NCBI GenBank assembly: GCA_024234575.1
Contig: JACKOB010000005.1
Location: 310,001 to 374,000, forward strand
Direction of reading: 5' to 3'
Origin: Hahellaceae bacterium
Lineage (GTDB): Bacteria > Pseudomonadota > Gammaproteobacteria > Pseudomonadales > Oleiphilaceae
Length of the DNA stretch: 64,000 bases
Part shown: one piece after another, positions 1 through 9,727 of the stretch
Position numbering within the stretch: position 1 is the first letter of the stretch
Layout: each line of letters starts with the position of its first letter
Made by a program: the position numbers and the translations under genes
Notes under the pieces: model-generated
Told to the model about the DNA's origin: nothing
What the model saw: the letters and a program-made list of their open reading frames with translations, nothing else
Database searches by the model: none

Positions 1-1
1 A

Positions 2-994
2 CTGTGGAGTAACCTGATCGAAGAAAGCATGACGCTGTTTCCACAGACAGAAATTTACTTTGGCAGCCACCATTGGCCAATATGGGGAGCTGAGAAAATT
101 CGGACATTTCTTACCGAGCAACGCGACACTTACAAATTTATTCACGACCAGTCGGTACGATTACTTAACGCAGGCCATACGGCCGAAGAAATAGCCGAGA
201 TGATAAAGCTGCCGGCGTCGCTATCAACATCATTCTCTACTCGCGGCTACTACGGCACCCTCAAGCATAATGCCAAAGCGGTATATCAAGGCTACCTGGG
301 CTGGTATGACGGCAACCCTGCTAATCTTGACCCTTTACCCGCCAGCCAAACAGCGGCTCGCTACGTTGATCTGATGGGAGGGGCTGATGAAGTGTTCGAA
401 CAAGCCGAAGAGGCATTTGATGATGGCGACTATCGCTGGGCCGCCGAGCTTCTCAATAAACTGGTCTTTGCGGATGCAGACAATGAAGACGCTCGTCAGT
501 TACTGGCCAAGACTTACGACCAGCTGGGCTATCAGTCTGAGTCGGCTCCTTGGCGTGATATTTACCTGACTGGCGCCTATGAATTGCGGCATGGCAATCC
601 CGAAGAGGGAATTAAAATCAGCTTTATGGAGGGGGTTTTGCAACAAACGCCTGTCGAAAAATTTTTCGACTCGATGGCAGTCAGGCTAAATGGTCCTGAT
701 GCCGAAGGGGTGAAGAGTCTTATCAATATCACCTTTACCGACTTACAAGAAACGCACGTGCTGCAGATTGTTAATTCTGTTTTGCATCACCGCAAACAAG
801 CAGCAGACCCCAAAGCCACTGCTACGCTTAAACTGACTCATCCAATGTTTATAAAATTAGCCATTGGTAAAGCAGGGTTAAAAGATCTGCTATTCTCAGA
901 AGATATACAATACGAAGGAAGCAAACTAGATTTAATAAGCTTCTTTTCTTTGTTTGATAAACCTACCGGTACGTTCTCTATCGTCACTCCTTGA
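2..994 (+). CDS. Alkyl/aryl sulfatase (SdsA1-like), C-terminal part; 5' end outside window
   Basis: This is the C-terminal 330 residues of a class III alkyl sulfatase (metallo-beta-lactamase fold, SdsA1/BDS1 family), which hydrolyses alkyl sulfates such as SDS to an alcohol and sulfate. The frame is open to the left edge, so the N-terminal zinc site lies upstream. Visible are the GSHHWPIWG histidine segment, the dimerisation domain with GYYGTLKHN and the YLGWYDGNPANL signature, then an SCP2-like C-terminal domain that in the family covers the hydrophobic alkyl chain. Family identity is strong; substrate range cannot be read from sequence. The next gene starts 26 bp downstream, so cotranscription is possible although the functions look unrelated. 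Confidence 0.9.
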   Translation: MWSNLIEESMTLFPQTEIYFGSHHWPIWGAEKIRTFLTEQRDTYKFIHDQSVRLLNAGHTAEEIAEMIKLPASLSTSFSTRGYYGTLKHNAKAVYQGYLGWYDGNPANLDPLPASQTAARYVDLMGGADEVFEQAEEAFDDGDYRWAAELLNKLVFADADNEDARQLLAKTYDQLGYQSESAPWRDIYLTGAYELRHGNPEEGIKISFMEGVLQQTPVEKFFDSMAVRLNGPDAEGVKSLINITFTDLQETHVLQIVNSVLHHRKQAADPKATATLKLTHPMFIKLAIGKAGLKDLLFSEDIQYEGSKLDLISFFSLFDKPTGTFSIVTP

Positions 995-1020
995 CTTTTG
1001 ATGTACCGAAAAGGATCGCC

Positions 1021-2853
1021 ATGAAACAGTTTGGTTTTGACCTGACGCTAGAACCCGACGAGATCTCAGGACAAGTCTGTGGGACGCTAAGCCCTGCGTT
1101 TAACGCCAAACCCGTCACTCTTGAATTGATCAAAACGCAACTTATGCAGGCTGGCTTCGGTAAATATTATCTATTCGAAGCAAACCTTGGAGAAATCATA
1201 GAAACTGATACAGCGCTTCGCGAAAAGGGTGAGAAAGTCTACCAGGAACTAATCAAACGCATTAAAGATGAAGTCGCCAAACGCCCCTCTAAAACCGAAC
1301 AGAATGAAGAGGACCATCAAGGGGACGAGCACAAACAAGAAGACGAGCCACCATCTGAACTACAGCAAATAGAGGCGATCACGGCAGAGTTTATTTTTAC
1401 CCTGCTAAAAACCCCACCCCCAGAGACAATAGTCGCCGAACGCCGAGATGCGGTGATTACCGTAACAACGTCAGAAGACGAACTTACCGTTTTTTTAGAT
1501 ATAGCAGCCCCCCATGGCGGTACAGAGGCCGATGAACCTGCGATCACCAAGGCATTGCAAGCTCGAGGTATTAAGGCGACATTGAATAACGAGGCCATCG
1601 CTGAAGCCATCGAAAAAGGAGTTTGCGAGTCATTAGTCATCGCTAACGGCATTGCCCCAAAGAAGGGTAAGGATTCTATTTTTACGACCTTGGTGCAGGA
1701 TCAGATCAGTTCTGGACCATCTGTCGACAGTACAGGCAAAACAAATTATCACGATATCAATCAGTTTGTTGTCATCGAGCCCGGCACACTACTCATGCGG
1801 CGCGGTGCCCCTGCCCCCGGTAAAAGTGGCACAGACGTTTTTGGCAAAGTAATTCCTGCCGAAACAGGGGATGTTTTACCATTCTTTGGTGGGATTGAAG
1901 GGGCCAGGATAGCTGATGACGACAACAACCTGTTAGTTGCGACACAAAAGGGACATCCGATTATTCACGATCGCGGAGTATCAATCGATCCGGTATTGCA
2001 ACTAACCAATGTGAGCCTGGCAACTGGCAATGTGAATTACGATGGCTCTGTGCTGGTAAAACAGGATGTGGCCGATGGACTCAAAATAGAGGTTACAGGC
2101 GACCTGATAGTTGAAGGGGTGGTTGGCAAGGCAACGATCATCGCGGGTAATAATGTGATCATCAAGCAAGGTCTGATTGGCGGCACCCCCTCTGAAGAGC
2201 AAATCAGTGATCAAAATTTCGGTGCGTCAGTATCTGCAGAAGGCGTAGTCTCGGCAAGATTTGCCACGATGGCAAAAATCCGCGCAAAGAAAAAAATATC
2301 ACTTGATGAATATGCCCTTCATTGCGACCTCTACGCCGAAGAGCAAATTGTGCTGGGTGAAACATCTGGCAAAGGCAACTTGATCGGTGGCAAAGCACAG
2401 GCGTTTAATCTTGTCTCGGCAAAGTCTCTGGGGAGTACCGGCAGCACAGTTACCACGATTCGAGTGGGTGCGCCACCAAACACCCTGGAAAGATACCGGA
2501 GGGTCACACAAGCAACACGACAGAAGCAACAAATCATCACCGATATTAATGAAAACCTGCATAAGTTTTCGTTGCGCAGCCGCCAAAGCGATCCTCCGCC
2601 CCAAATGTTAGAAATGATTGCCAAACTCAACACGCAATCAGCTGCTATTAACGTAGAGTTAGCAGACTTACAGGTTCAGGAAAATGAGCTAAAGACATTG
2701 CTTATGAGATCCAAGAAGTCGAAAGTTATCAGCAAAGGCAAAGTTCATCAAAATGTTATCGTGCATATTCTTGGCTCTAGCCTGAGAATAAAAGAGGATA
2801 GCAGTAGCGGCACCTTTAAATTTGATATGCGGCAAGTCATGTTTATCCGCTGA
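1021..2853 (+). CDS. FapA/DUF342 family protein
   Basis: A 610-residue protein of the FapA (flagellar assembly protein A, DUF342) family. The signature is GTLLMRRGAPAPGKSGTDVF and the following run of glycine-rich beta-helix strands (about residues 320-480, including ATGNVNYDGSVLVK and LKIEVTGDLIVEGVV). A coiled-coil stretch rich in Q, E and K follows (about 500-570), then a short beta tail. I chose the ATG preceded by AAAAGGA (1009-1015); an upstream in-frame TTG at 991 overlaps the sulfatase gene and has no ribosome site. FapA proteins are linked to flagellar placement in Vibrio, but no flagellar gene is nearby, so the role here is unknown. An acidic, low-complexity linker lies near residues 95-120. 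Confidence 0.85.
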   Translation: MKQFGFDLTLEPDEISGQVCGTLSPAFNAKPVTLELIKTQLMQAGFGKYYLFEANLGEIIETDTALREKGEKVYQELIKRIKDEVAKRPSKTEQNEEDHQGDEHKQEDEPPSELQQIEAITAEFIFTLLKTPPPETIVAERRDAVITVTTSEDELTVFLDIAAPHGGTEADEPAITKALQARGIKATLNNEAIAEAIEKGVCESLVIANGIAPKKGKDSIFTTLVQDQISSGPSVDSTGKTNYHDINQFVVIEPGTLLMRRGAPAPGKSGTDVFGKVIPAETGDVLPFFGGIEGARIADDDNNLLVATQKGHPIIHDRGVSIDPVLQLTNVSLATGNVNYDGSVLVKQDVADGLKIEVTGDLIVEGVVGKATIIAGNNVIIKQGLIGGTPSEEQISDQNFGASVSAEGVVSARFATMAKIRAKKKISLDEYALHCDLYAEEQIVLGETSGKGNLIGGKAQAFNLVSAKSLGSTGSTVTTIRVGAPPNTLERYRRVTQATRQKQQIITDINENLHKFSLRSRQSDPPPQMLEMIAKLNTQSAAINVELADLQVQENELKTLLMRSKKSKVISKGKVHQNVIVHILGSSLRIKEDSSSGTFKFDMRQVMFIR

Positions 2854-2917
2854 TATTAGCGAGCGATTGCACCGTTCGTTGTGACCAAACCATCAGCTCA
2901 CCTATTTGGAGCAACAC

Positions 2918-3511
2918 TTGTTAACTTCACTTATCAATGATTATCTAAAATTGCTGTTTATCATGACTCCGTTTTTCGTACTGTCATCATTTATTACGAT
3001 GACGGGTGAAATGACCCACGAAGAAAAAAAACGGACAGCATTTAAGGTAACAATAGCGGTAATGGTCAGCTGCTTTTTTATGTTTTTCTTCGGCAAATAC
3101 ATTTTTGAGCTGTTCGGTATTACCCTCGACGCATTTCGCATTGGGGCTGGCTCAATTCTGTTTCTCAGTGCCGTGTCGCTAATCAATGGCACCCGCAGTA
3201 TGCACACTGCCAACCTTAACAACGATATTGCAGTAGTGCCATTGGCCATTCCAATAACTGTCGGCCCAGGTGTGATCGGTGTGCTAATGGTGATGGGAGC
3301 AGAAACCCGATCCCTTTTGCAGCTAACTGGTTTCTCTATTGCCCTGGTTGGTGCCGCAACGACGGTGGGTCTGATTCTACGCTCTTCAAGCATGATCCAG
3401 CAGTTTATCAGCCCACAGTCGATGGCAGTCGTACAAAAAATAACCGGCCTATTTGTTTCAGCCATCGCCGCTCAGATTATCTTCACCGGTATTAAGGGTT
3501 TTTTGTTTTAG
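2918..3511 (+). CDS. MarC family integral membrane protein
   Basis: A 197-residue hydrophobic protein with about six predicted membrane segments, matching the usual size of the MarC/YhgN (UPF0056) family. Typical features are the N-terminal LLFIMTPFFVLSSF segment, the acidic-basic loop before the second helix (GEMTHEEKKRTAF) and the middle motif PLAIPITVGPGVI. The start is most likely the TTG six bases after GGAG (2908-2911); another TTG lies four codons upstream without a ribosome site, and an ATG 15 codons downstream would shorten helix 1. MarC proteins were once proposed to act in antibiotic resistance, but their transport function is not established. The gene stands alone between FapA and the Hsp70 operon. 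Confidence 0.8.
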   Translation: MLTSLINDYLKLLFIMTPFFVLSSFITMTGEMTHEEKKRTAFKVTIAVMVSCFFMFFFGKYIFELFGITLDAFRIGAGSILFLSAVSLINGTRSMHTANLNNDIAVVPLAIPITVGPGVIGVLMVMGAETRSLLQLTGFSIALVGAATTVGLILRSSSMIQQFISPQSMAVVQKITGLFVSAIAAQIIFTGIKGFLF

Positions 3512-3781
3512 TGTGCACAACCACTTATTTTCACCTGGCCACTATTTTCAGCCCATTAATCATCATATCAATCACCGCAAAGACTCAGCTTTTCACAATT
3601 GTCATGCTAAAATGGCGCGCCTGTATTAGATGTGCGGATTTATGGCAATCACTGACAAGTTTTCACATTGCAAAACAATACCGTAGTAACCCACCTTGAA
3701 GGCCTAATAAGGACATTTCACGAGTATAAACAGGATTATCCAAGGACTTTCTACTCACATGCCATCACAAGGAATTATCCA

Positions 3782-4384
3782 ATGACAATTGATCTCTCTG
3801 CTATACCGACTACCATCGATGCGCTGCACGCAGCTCTCACTGTGCTGTCTCTGTTGCTATTTGCCTTACTTTTCCTCAAGCGCGCTAACAACGCAACCGC
3901 CACAGGCAGCGTCGACATCCCCGCGAACGTTGAGTCTGCAAAGCCTGCAGCGGCAGTCGCCCCCGCACCGGCACCGGCCCTCAGACCAGCGCAATTGAAA
4001 GAAACCGGACCAGAGGCCGCGCTGCAGTTACTGGCATTACTGCAACAAGATGCCCGGTTTATCGATTTTATTCAGGAAGACCTGAGTGGCTTTTCTGATG
4101 CGGACATTGGTGCAGCCGCCCGTGTTGTGCATGAAGGCAGCAAAAAAACCTTATCCACTTATTTTCAACTGAGCCCGATTCGTTCAGAAGAAGAAGAAAG
4201 CCGCATAAGCCTGCCCGCCGGATTTAATGCAGCAGAAACCCGCCTGACCGGTAACGTCGTCGGCGAAGCACCATTTAACGGTACACTTATCCATAAAGGC
4301 TGGCGTGTCACCGAAACCAGGCTGCCTAAAATATCCGATGGCCATGATTCATCTATCGTTGCTCCAGCCGAGGTGGAGTTATGA
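3782..4384 (+). CDS. DUF2760 domain protein with N-terminal membrane anchor
   Basis: A 200-residue protein. Residues about 8-32 form one hydrophobic helix (HAALTVLSLLLFALLFL), followed by an Ala/Pro-rich linker (about 45-70) and a conserved DUF2760-type domain (QLLALLQQDARFIDFIQEDL...; RLTGNVVGEAPFNGTLIHKG). The likely start is the ATG nine bases after AAGGA (3769-3773); a longer frame exists upstream but adds no conserved sequence. Its stop overlaps the ATG of the next gene (ATGA), so it is translationally coupled to two Hsp70-like genes, an arrangement recalled for this family in other proteobacteria. It may be a membrane-tethered partner of these chaperones; that is inference. Confidence 0.8.
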   Translation: MTIDLSAIPTTIDALHAALTVLSLLLFALLFLKRANNATATGSVDIPANVESAKPAAAVAPAPAPALRPAQLKETGPEAALQLLALLQQDARFIDFIQEDLSGFSDADIGAAARVVHEGSKKTLSTYFQLSPIRSEEEESRISLPAGFNAAETRLTGNVVGEAPFNGTLIHKGWRVTETRLPKISDGHDSSIVAPAEVEL

Positions 4385-6300
4385 GCGAAGATATCACCTC
4401 TAATTCAAACAGCAGCAACAGATATTCAGTAGGGATAGATCTAGGCACCACGCACTGTGTGCTGTCTTACCTTGACCTGGTAGAGGCAGCAGCGGACAGC
4501 ACCGTCACCCCACAACTGACTGTACTGCCTGTTTCCCAACTTACCCTGCCCGGCCTGATCGAAGAGAAATACCAGCTCCCCTCTTTTATCTATATGCCGC
4601 ACGAGTCCGAGTTAAATGAGGGTGACATTGCCCTCCCCTGGAACGATCAACCCAAACATATCGTTGGCTGCATTGCCCGTGAGCTTGGCAGTAAAACGCC
4701 TATCCGCCTGGTTTCCAGTGCGAAAAGCTGGCTCTGTCACGGCGGGATAGACCGTCACGCTGATTTCCTGCCTGCAGGCAGTCCGGAAGAAGTTAATAAA
4801 ATCTCCCCGTTGGCAGCTAATGTCGAGTATCTGGATCATTTACGCAGCGCCTGGGATCATCGCTTCCCTGATCATCCTTTGGTAGAGCAAGACGTCACTA
4901 TTACTATTCCGGCGTCCTTTGACCCTGCGGCCCGAGAGCTCACAGCGACAGCCGCCAAAGCGGTTGGCTTTGAGCACTTAACCCTGCTGGAAGAACCACA
5001 AGCAGCCGTTTACAACTGGATCTATACCTGTGGTGATGATTGGCGAAATCAGGTCAGTCTGGGGGATATTATTCTTGTTGTGGATATCGGCGGTGGCACC
5101 ACAGATCTGTCGTTAGTGGCAGTCACCGAAGATGATGGCAACCTGACCTTAAACCGGGTGGCGGTTGGTGATCATATTCTCCTTGGCGGAGACAATATGG
5201 ATTTAGCATTAGCCTATAAAGTCAAAGCTAAACTTGCCGCCGATGGCAAAGAACTCCAACCCTGGCAGATACAGGCGATCACCCACGCCTGCCGCGACGC
5301 CAAAGAAACGCTGCTCCTGGACAATGACATCGACGAGGTGCCCATTTCGGTGCCGAGCCGTGGCTCCAAAATGTTGGGCAATACGCTGCGTACAGAGCTA
5401 ACCCGGGACGAAGTACAACAAGCACTGGTTGAAGGGTTCTTCCCGCTGGTTGATATTAATGACCACCCACGTGCCGCCCGCAGAAGCGCATTAACGCAAA
5501 AAGGTCTACCCTACGCCCAAGACCCGGCGGTTTCGAGACATCTTGCGGCATTTCTTAGTCGCCAGGCAGACGCGGCCAATGATCTCAACGGCACCTCTTC
5601 TGAAAGCGATTACGACCCTGCCGATCCATTAGCAAGCAGCGAAGGCCGTTTTATCAAGCCAACGGCAGTGCTGTTTAACGGCGGTGTATTAAAAGCACCG
5701 GTATTGGCGGAACGTATGCTCGCTATCATCAATCAGTGGCTTTCTACCGCCAGTGCCGAACCGGCCAGACTGCTAGCCGATTCTGATCTGGATCTGGGAG
5801 TCGCCAGTGGCGCCAGCTACTATGGATACGTTAAGCAAGGACATGGGGTGCGCATTCGGGGTGGTTTGGCGAGCACTTATTACGTTGGTATCGAAAGTGC
5901 CATGCCTGCGGTGCCGGGTATGGAGCCACCGCTGGAAGCGCTATGCATCGCTCCTTTCGGCATGGAAGAAGGCACCGAGACCAGCGCCGGTTCGGCAGAG
6001 TTTGGCCTCGTTGTTGGGGAACCTGTGCATTTCCGTTTCTTCGGTTCGAATGTCAGACGCCACGACGCAGCAGGCACACAACTTGACCAATGGCTCGACG
6101 GAGAACTGGAAGAGCTACCAGAATTGCAGGCAACTTTACCCGCAGAAGGCCGAAAAGTCGGTGAAGTAGTCCCCGTGACGCTACACTCGAAAGTCACCGA
6201 AATTGGCACGCTGAAGCTCGAAGCCATTGCGGTGAACAGTACAGACAGCCACGGTAATCCAGAGCGTTGGCAAATCGAGCTGGAAGTACGCGACCAATGA
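4381..6300 (+). CDS. Hsp70 family protein (first of two)
   Basis: A 639-residue member of the Hsp70/DnaK superfamily but not DnaK itself. It has the first phosphate-binding motif SVGIDLGTTHCVLSYL (about residues 16-31), the connect/second phosphate motif VVDIGGGTTDLSLV (about 233-247), the GGDNMDLALA motif and the adenosine motif VLFNGGVLKAPVL (about 429). The C-terminal substrate-binding region is short and beta-rich, without the canonical DnaK lid or an EEVD tail. Such proteins (YegD/HscC-like) are usually uncharacterised ATPase chaperones. Both ends overlap neighbours by an ATGA, linking it to the DUF2760 gene and to a second, divergent Hsp70 gene. No DnaJ or GrpE gene is adjacent. Confidence 0.88.
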   Translation: MSEDITSNSNSSNRYSVGIDLGTTHCVLSYLDLVEAAADSTVTPQLTVLPVSQLTLPGLIEEKYQLPSFIYMPHESELNEGDIALPWNDQPKHIVGCIARELGSKTPIRLVSSAKSWLCHGGIDRHADFLPAGSPEEVNKISPLAANVEYLDHLRSAWDHRFPDHPLVEQDVTITIPASFDPAARELTATAAKAVGFEHLTLLEEPQAAVYNWIYTCGDDWRNQVSLGDIILVVDIGGGTTDLSLVAVTEDDGNLTLNRVAVGDHILLGGDNMDLALAYKVKAKLAADGKELQPWQIQAITHACRDAKETLLLDNDIDEVPISVPSRGSKMLGNTLRTELTRDEVQQALVEGFFPLVDINDHPRAARRSALTQKGLPYAQDPAVSRHLAAFLSRQADAANDLNGTSSESDYDPADPLASSEGRFIKPTAVLFNGGVLKAPVLAERMLAIINQWLSTASAEPARLLADSDLDLGVASGASYYGYVKQGHGVRIRGGLASTYYVGIESAMPAVPGMEPPLEALCIAPFGMEEGTETSAGSAEFGLVVGEPVHFRFFGSNVRRHDAAGTQLDQWLDGELEELPELQATLPAEGRKVGEVVPVTLHSKVTEIGTLKLEAIAVNSTDSHGNPERWQIELEVRDQ

Positions 6301-9146
6301 GCGAAAAAGCCCCCGACTATCTGATAGGCATTGATCTTGGCACCACCAATACGGTGGTTGCCTTTGCCGATTTGCGTCAACCACTCACCGCAGACAACTG
6401 CCAGATATTTCTTATCGAGCAGCTGGTCGCACCGGGAGAGGTCGCCAAGCGACCGATGTTACCCTCTTTCAGGTATCATCCAGCAAAAGGCGAAATAGAT
6501 CCGTCTGACATGGTTTTGCCTTGGTCAGCGGCGGGTACACGCAGTTATCAGAAACTTGCGGGCGAACTGGAGCAAGTTGTCATCGGCGAGTGGGCACGCG
6601 AACTCGGTGCGAAAGTTGAAGGGCGGCAAGTGGTCAGCGCCAAGAGCTGGCTCTCGCACCCGCAGGTTGATCGCAGTGCCGACATTCTGCCTTGGGCGGG
6701 TGCCGAAGGGGTGAGTAAAGTATCACCGGTACTGGCCAGTGCCAGTTATTTGATGCACGTGCGCAATGCCTGGAACTTTGAACACCCGGAGGCACTGCTC
6801 GAAAACCAGGAAGTGGTCATTACCGTACCAGCATCATTTGATGAAGGGGCCCGGGCATTAACCCTTGAAGCGGCAAGATACGCAGGCCTGGAAAAAGTAC
6901 TGTTGCTGGAAGAGCCTCAAGCCGTTTGTTATGACTGGTATGCCAGGCAAGGCGAACAGGCTCAGCAGGCGCTGGCCAACATTCAACTCCTGCTGGTTTG
7001 CGATGTGGGCGGCGGTACTACCGACCTCAGCCTGATTAAAATCGCGCGCGACAAAGATAAAATGCTTGCCCTGACCCGCATAGGCGTGGGTAATCACCTC
7101 ATGCTGGGTGGTGATAACGTCGACCTGACGTTAGCACACCTCGCTGAAGAGAAAATTTTCGGGCACGATAAAAGCGCCATCGCTGCCCCTAAAAAACTCA
7201 GTGCGGCGAGCCTGTCGCAACTAATTCAACAAACCCGCAAGGCGAAAGAACTGTTGCTTAGCAACAACGCCCCGGAGCAAGCCAAAATCACGCTGTTAGG
7301 CAGCGGTGCGCGACTCATCGGCGGCGCACGTAGTTGCGAGCTGACGCAAAAAGAAGTCAACGCGACAGCGCTGGATGGTTTCTTCCCCATGGTGGGCGTC
7401 GACGAGCGACCAACAAGGCGCCGCAGCGGCATGGTAGCCTTCGGCCTGCCTTATGCAAGTGACCCGGCGGTAAGCAAACATCTCGCCGAGTTTATCGGCG
7501 AACATCAAAGCGTTTGTCGGGAAGCATTAAATATTACCGACAACACCGTACCAGCGATTCCTGATGCCATTCTCTTTAATGGTGGAGTTTTCAACAGTCC
7601 GGTATTAACCGATCGGGCGCGGTCTATCGTCGAGCAATGGCGCGGTGCACCAGTGACACAACTGGAAAACACCACACCCGATTTAGCCGTTGCCCAGGGT
7701 GCCGTTGCTTACGCTAGAGCCCGGCGAGGTGCCCAGCTTAAAATTGGTGGCGGGTCGGCACGCACATTTTTCCTGGCGCTTGAAACCGACATAAACAGCG
7801 GCGAAAAACAAGCCGTTTGCCTGATGCCCAAAGGCACGGAAGAGAACCAGGAACTCGTACTGCATGAGCGCAGATTTGCACTGCGCCTCGGCCAACCAGT
7901 GCAGTTTCATCTGTTATCAAGCAGTGCCGATCATCACTATCAGGCAGGCGAAATCATCCGTTTCACCGACACCGAAAGCGCACACCTGATCAACCTGCCG
8001 CCGTTAATTGTGGCCTTGGACGCAGATAAAAATTCGTCCGATGACAATGGTGTTGAAGTCGTCCTGGCAACACAGCTGACCGAAGTCGGCACCTTGCAAA
8101 TAGACTGTCTGGCGGACAACCAGCAGCGATGGCATGTTGAATTCGAGATTCGGCAATCGTTATCGCAAAAAAGAATGTCGCCCCCTGCCATCAGCTTGCC
8201 TGCAAAGTTTGCTGAAGCCAGCGATAAAATAGCCTTGGTTTACCATGCCGATAAAAAAGATAAAGACCCCAAAGCGATTAAAACGCTGCGCAATGATCTG
8301 GAAAAAGCGCTAGGTAAACGCGATCTCTGGGATGTACCTGTGTTGCGCACATTCTATGACCAATTACTGGGCTGCCACGAGTATGCCAAGCGTTCATCAA
8401 CGCATGAGCGCAACTGGCTAAATCTGGCGGGCTACTGCATGCGTCCGGGCTACGGCTACCCGGCCGATGAATGGCGCATATCCCAAACCTGGCCGCTGTA
8501 CGAACAAGGGCTGCGTTTCGAACAAGAAACACAGGTGTGGATTGATTGGTGGAATTTCTGGCGACGACTATCAGGGGGCTTAAATCTTGAGCAGCAATTG
8601 CGCCTCTATGAAGACGTCAGCCGATTTCTCGATCCGGCCGCCTTAACCAGCAGAAAACTGCAGGCCGAGGCCAAACAAAAATCTTACGAAGACATGGTCA
8701 AACTGGTTGCAACGCTAGAGCAACTACCGATTGCCAATAAAACTCAATTAGTCGACTGGTTTTTACAGCGCTTAGAAAAATCCAGCGAGACCATCACCAG
8801 TTGGTGGGCCGTTGGCAGAATAGCAGCACGGGTACCTTTTCATGGCAGCGCACACAATGTTGTACCCAAAGAAGACGTAGGCCGCTGGCTGCCTAAACTG
8901 CTAAAAATTGACTGGAAGAAAAACCAGCAAGCGGCCTTTGCCGCTGTATTGATGACTCGCATGAGCGGCGACAGAACCCGCGATGCAGAGGATAGCGATC
9001 GCCAGTTAGTCGTTCAGAAATTGGCGGCCGCCAAAGCCCCCGCAAGCTGGATTGAAATGATAGAAACGGTGAAAGAGCTGGACGAAGCCGAAACCAGACG
9101 CGTCTTCGGCGAAGGGTTACCCGTAGGGTTAACCCTTATTCAATAA
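6297..9146 (+). CDS. Hsp70 family protein with C-terminal DUF3731-type domain (second of two)
   Basis: A 949-residue protein. Residues 1 to about 620 are an Hsp70-type ATPase plus short beta domain: YLIGIDLGTTNTVVAF near the N-terminus, VCDVGGGTTDLSLI about 234, GGDNVDLTLA, and ILFNGGVFNSPVL about 424. Residues about 650-949 form an additional, Trp-rich helical domain (GYCMRPGYGYPADEWR; WIDWWNFWRRLSGGL) that I recognise as the DUF3731 extension found only on this Hsp70 subgroup. The start ATG overlaps the preceding stop; a longer frame of ten codons upstream is less likely. It shares the overall ATPase pattern with its upstream neighbour, so the pair probably arose by duplication followed by acquisition of the extension. 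Substrate is unknown. Confidence 0.88.
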   Translation: MSEKAPDYLIGIDLGTTNTVVAFADLRQPLTADNCQIFLIEQLVAPGEVAKRPMLPSFRYHPAKGEIDPSDMVLPWSAAGTRSYQKLAGELEQVVIGEWARELGAKVEGRQVVSAKSWLSHPQVDRSADILPWAGAEGVSKVSPVLASASYLMHVRNAWNFEHPEALLENQEVVITVPASFDEGARALTLEAARYAGLEKVLLLEEPQAVCYDWYARQGEQAQQALANIQLLLVCDVGGGTTDLSLIKIARDKDKMLALTRIGVGNHLMLGGDNVDLTLAHLAEEKIFGHDKSAIAAPKKLSAASLSQLIQQTRKAKELLLSNNAPEQAKITLLGSGARLIGGARSCELTQKEVNATALDGFFPMVGVDERPTRRRSGMVAFGLPYASDPAVSKHLAEFIGEHQSVCREALNITDNTVPAIPDAILFNGGVFNSPVLTDRARSIVEQWRGAPVTQLENTTPDLAVAQGAVAYARARRGAQLKIGGGSARTFFLALETDINSGEKQAVCLMPKGTEENQELVLHERRFALRLGQPVQFHLLSSSADHHYQAGEIIRFTDTESAHLINLPPLIVALDADKNSSDDNGVEVVLATQLTEVGTLQIDCLADNQQRWHVEFEIRQSLSQKRMSPPAISLPAKFAEASDKIALVYHADKKDKDPKAIKTLRNDLEKALGKRDLWDVPVLRTFYDQLLGCHEYAKRSSTHERNWLNLAGYCMRPGYGYPADEWRISQTWPLYEQGLRFEQETQVWIDWWNFWRRLSGGLNLEQQLRLYEDVSRFLDPAALTSRKLQAEAKQKSYEDMVKLVATLEQLPIANKTQLVDWFLQRLEKSSETITSWWAVGRIAARVPFHGSAHNVVPKEDVGRWLPKLLKIDWKKNQQAAFAAVLMTRMSGDRTRDAEDSDRQLVVQKLAAAKAPASWIEMIETVKELDEAETRRVFGEGLPVGLTLIQ

Positions 9147-9482
9147 AATACCTAGCTAAGCTGCACATTATTTTCACTTCGAAAAAGGCTTATACGGTTT
9201 TTTGGAACCGTCTGCCGCAAGGCTGCTGCAGTCGAGTGCCCAGGCATGGACATACAGCGACAACAAAAAGCCTTGCAAGCCCCAGGATGTCGTTCAGTAG
9301 GAGTGCGGTCAGGTCTATTACCAAAAACACGTAATCCTAAAAATATCACCCGGCAAAATGTAAATTAGTGTGAAATACCTAGCAAAATAGAACACTCTTA
9401 CGCACTGTTTGCGACGTGTTGATAAAACCACGGATGGCTTGTGCCGTCGCCGAAATTTGATCTCTGGAATGAAGGTGTATCT
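9147..9482. other. Intergenic stretch, no gene recognised
   Basis: About 336 bases between the Hsp70 operon and a small DUF6316 gene. I see no strong hairpin followed by a T tract, no RNA gene and no convincing small open frame. A ribosome site (GAAGGTG, 9470-9476) for the next gene lies at its right end, and an AT-rich stretch around 9330-9400 could hold its promoter. Confidence 0.5.
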
Positions 9483-9683
9483 ATGAATCAACGTCGCTGG
9501 CAAGACGATAATGACAAATTCAAACCCCAGTCTAACCGCTACATCTACTCCAATAACTTTTGGTATTTTCAAACACGAGAAGAAGGCGTTGTTGGCCCTT
9601 TCACGAGCAAAACAGAAGCAGAACAAACCCTCTGTCAGTTTTTGATGGAGTTGCTGGAAAAAAATCAAATCTGCCCTATCTAA
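9483..9683 (+). CDS. DUF6316 family small protein
   Basis: A 66-residue soluble protein with the pattern NRYIYSNNFWYFQTREEGVV followed by GPFTSKTEAEQTL, which I recognise as the small DUF6316 family of marine gammaproteobacteria. The family motif of a WYF-T-RE-G core followed by GPF and a helix with AE is seen in many copies of unknown function. The ATG is six bases after GAAGGTG; 14 upstream in-frame codons are not conserved in character. No operon partner is visible because the next gene is on the opposite strand and convergent. Function unknown. Confidence 0.65.
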   Translation: MNQRRWQDDNDKFKPQSNRYIYSNNFWYFQTREEGVVGPFTSKTEAEQTLCQFLMELLEKNQICPI

Positions 9684-9727
9684 ATCATCGCCCGGATGAT
9701 TTAGATGCAAAAAGGGCTCAATTAATA

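Noticed and set aside
5880-6380. A 166-codon minus-strand frame inside the Hsp70 genes
   Set aside because: It is antisense to two clear Hsp70 genes and Ser/Pro-rich without domain features.
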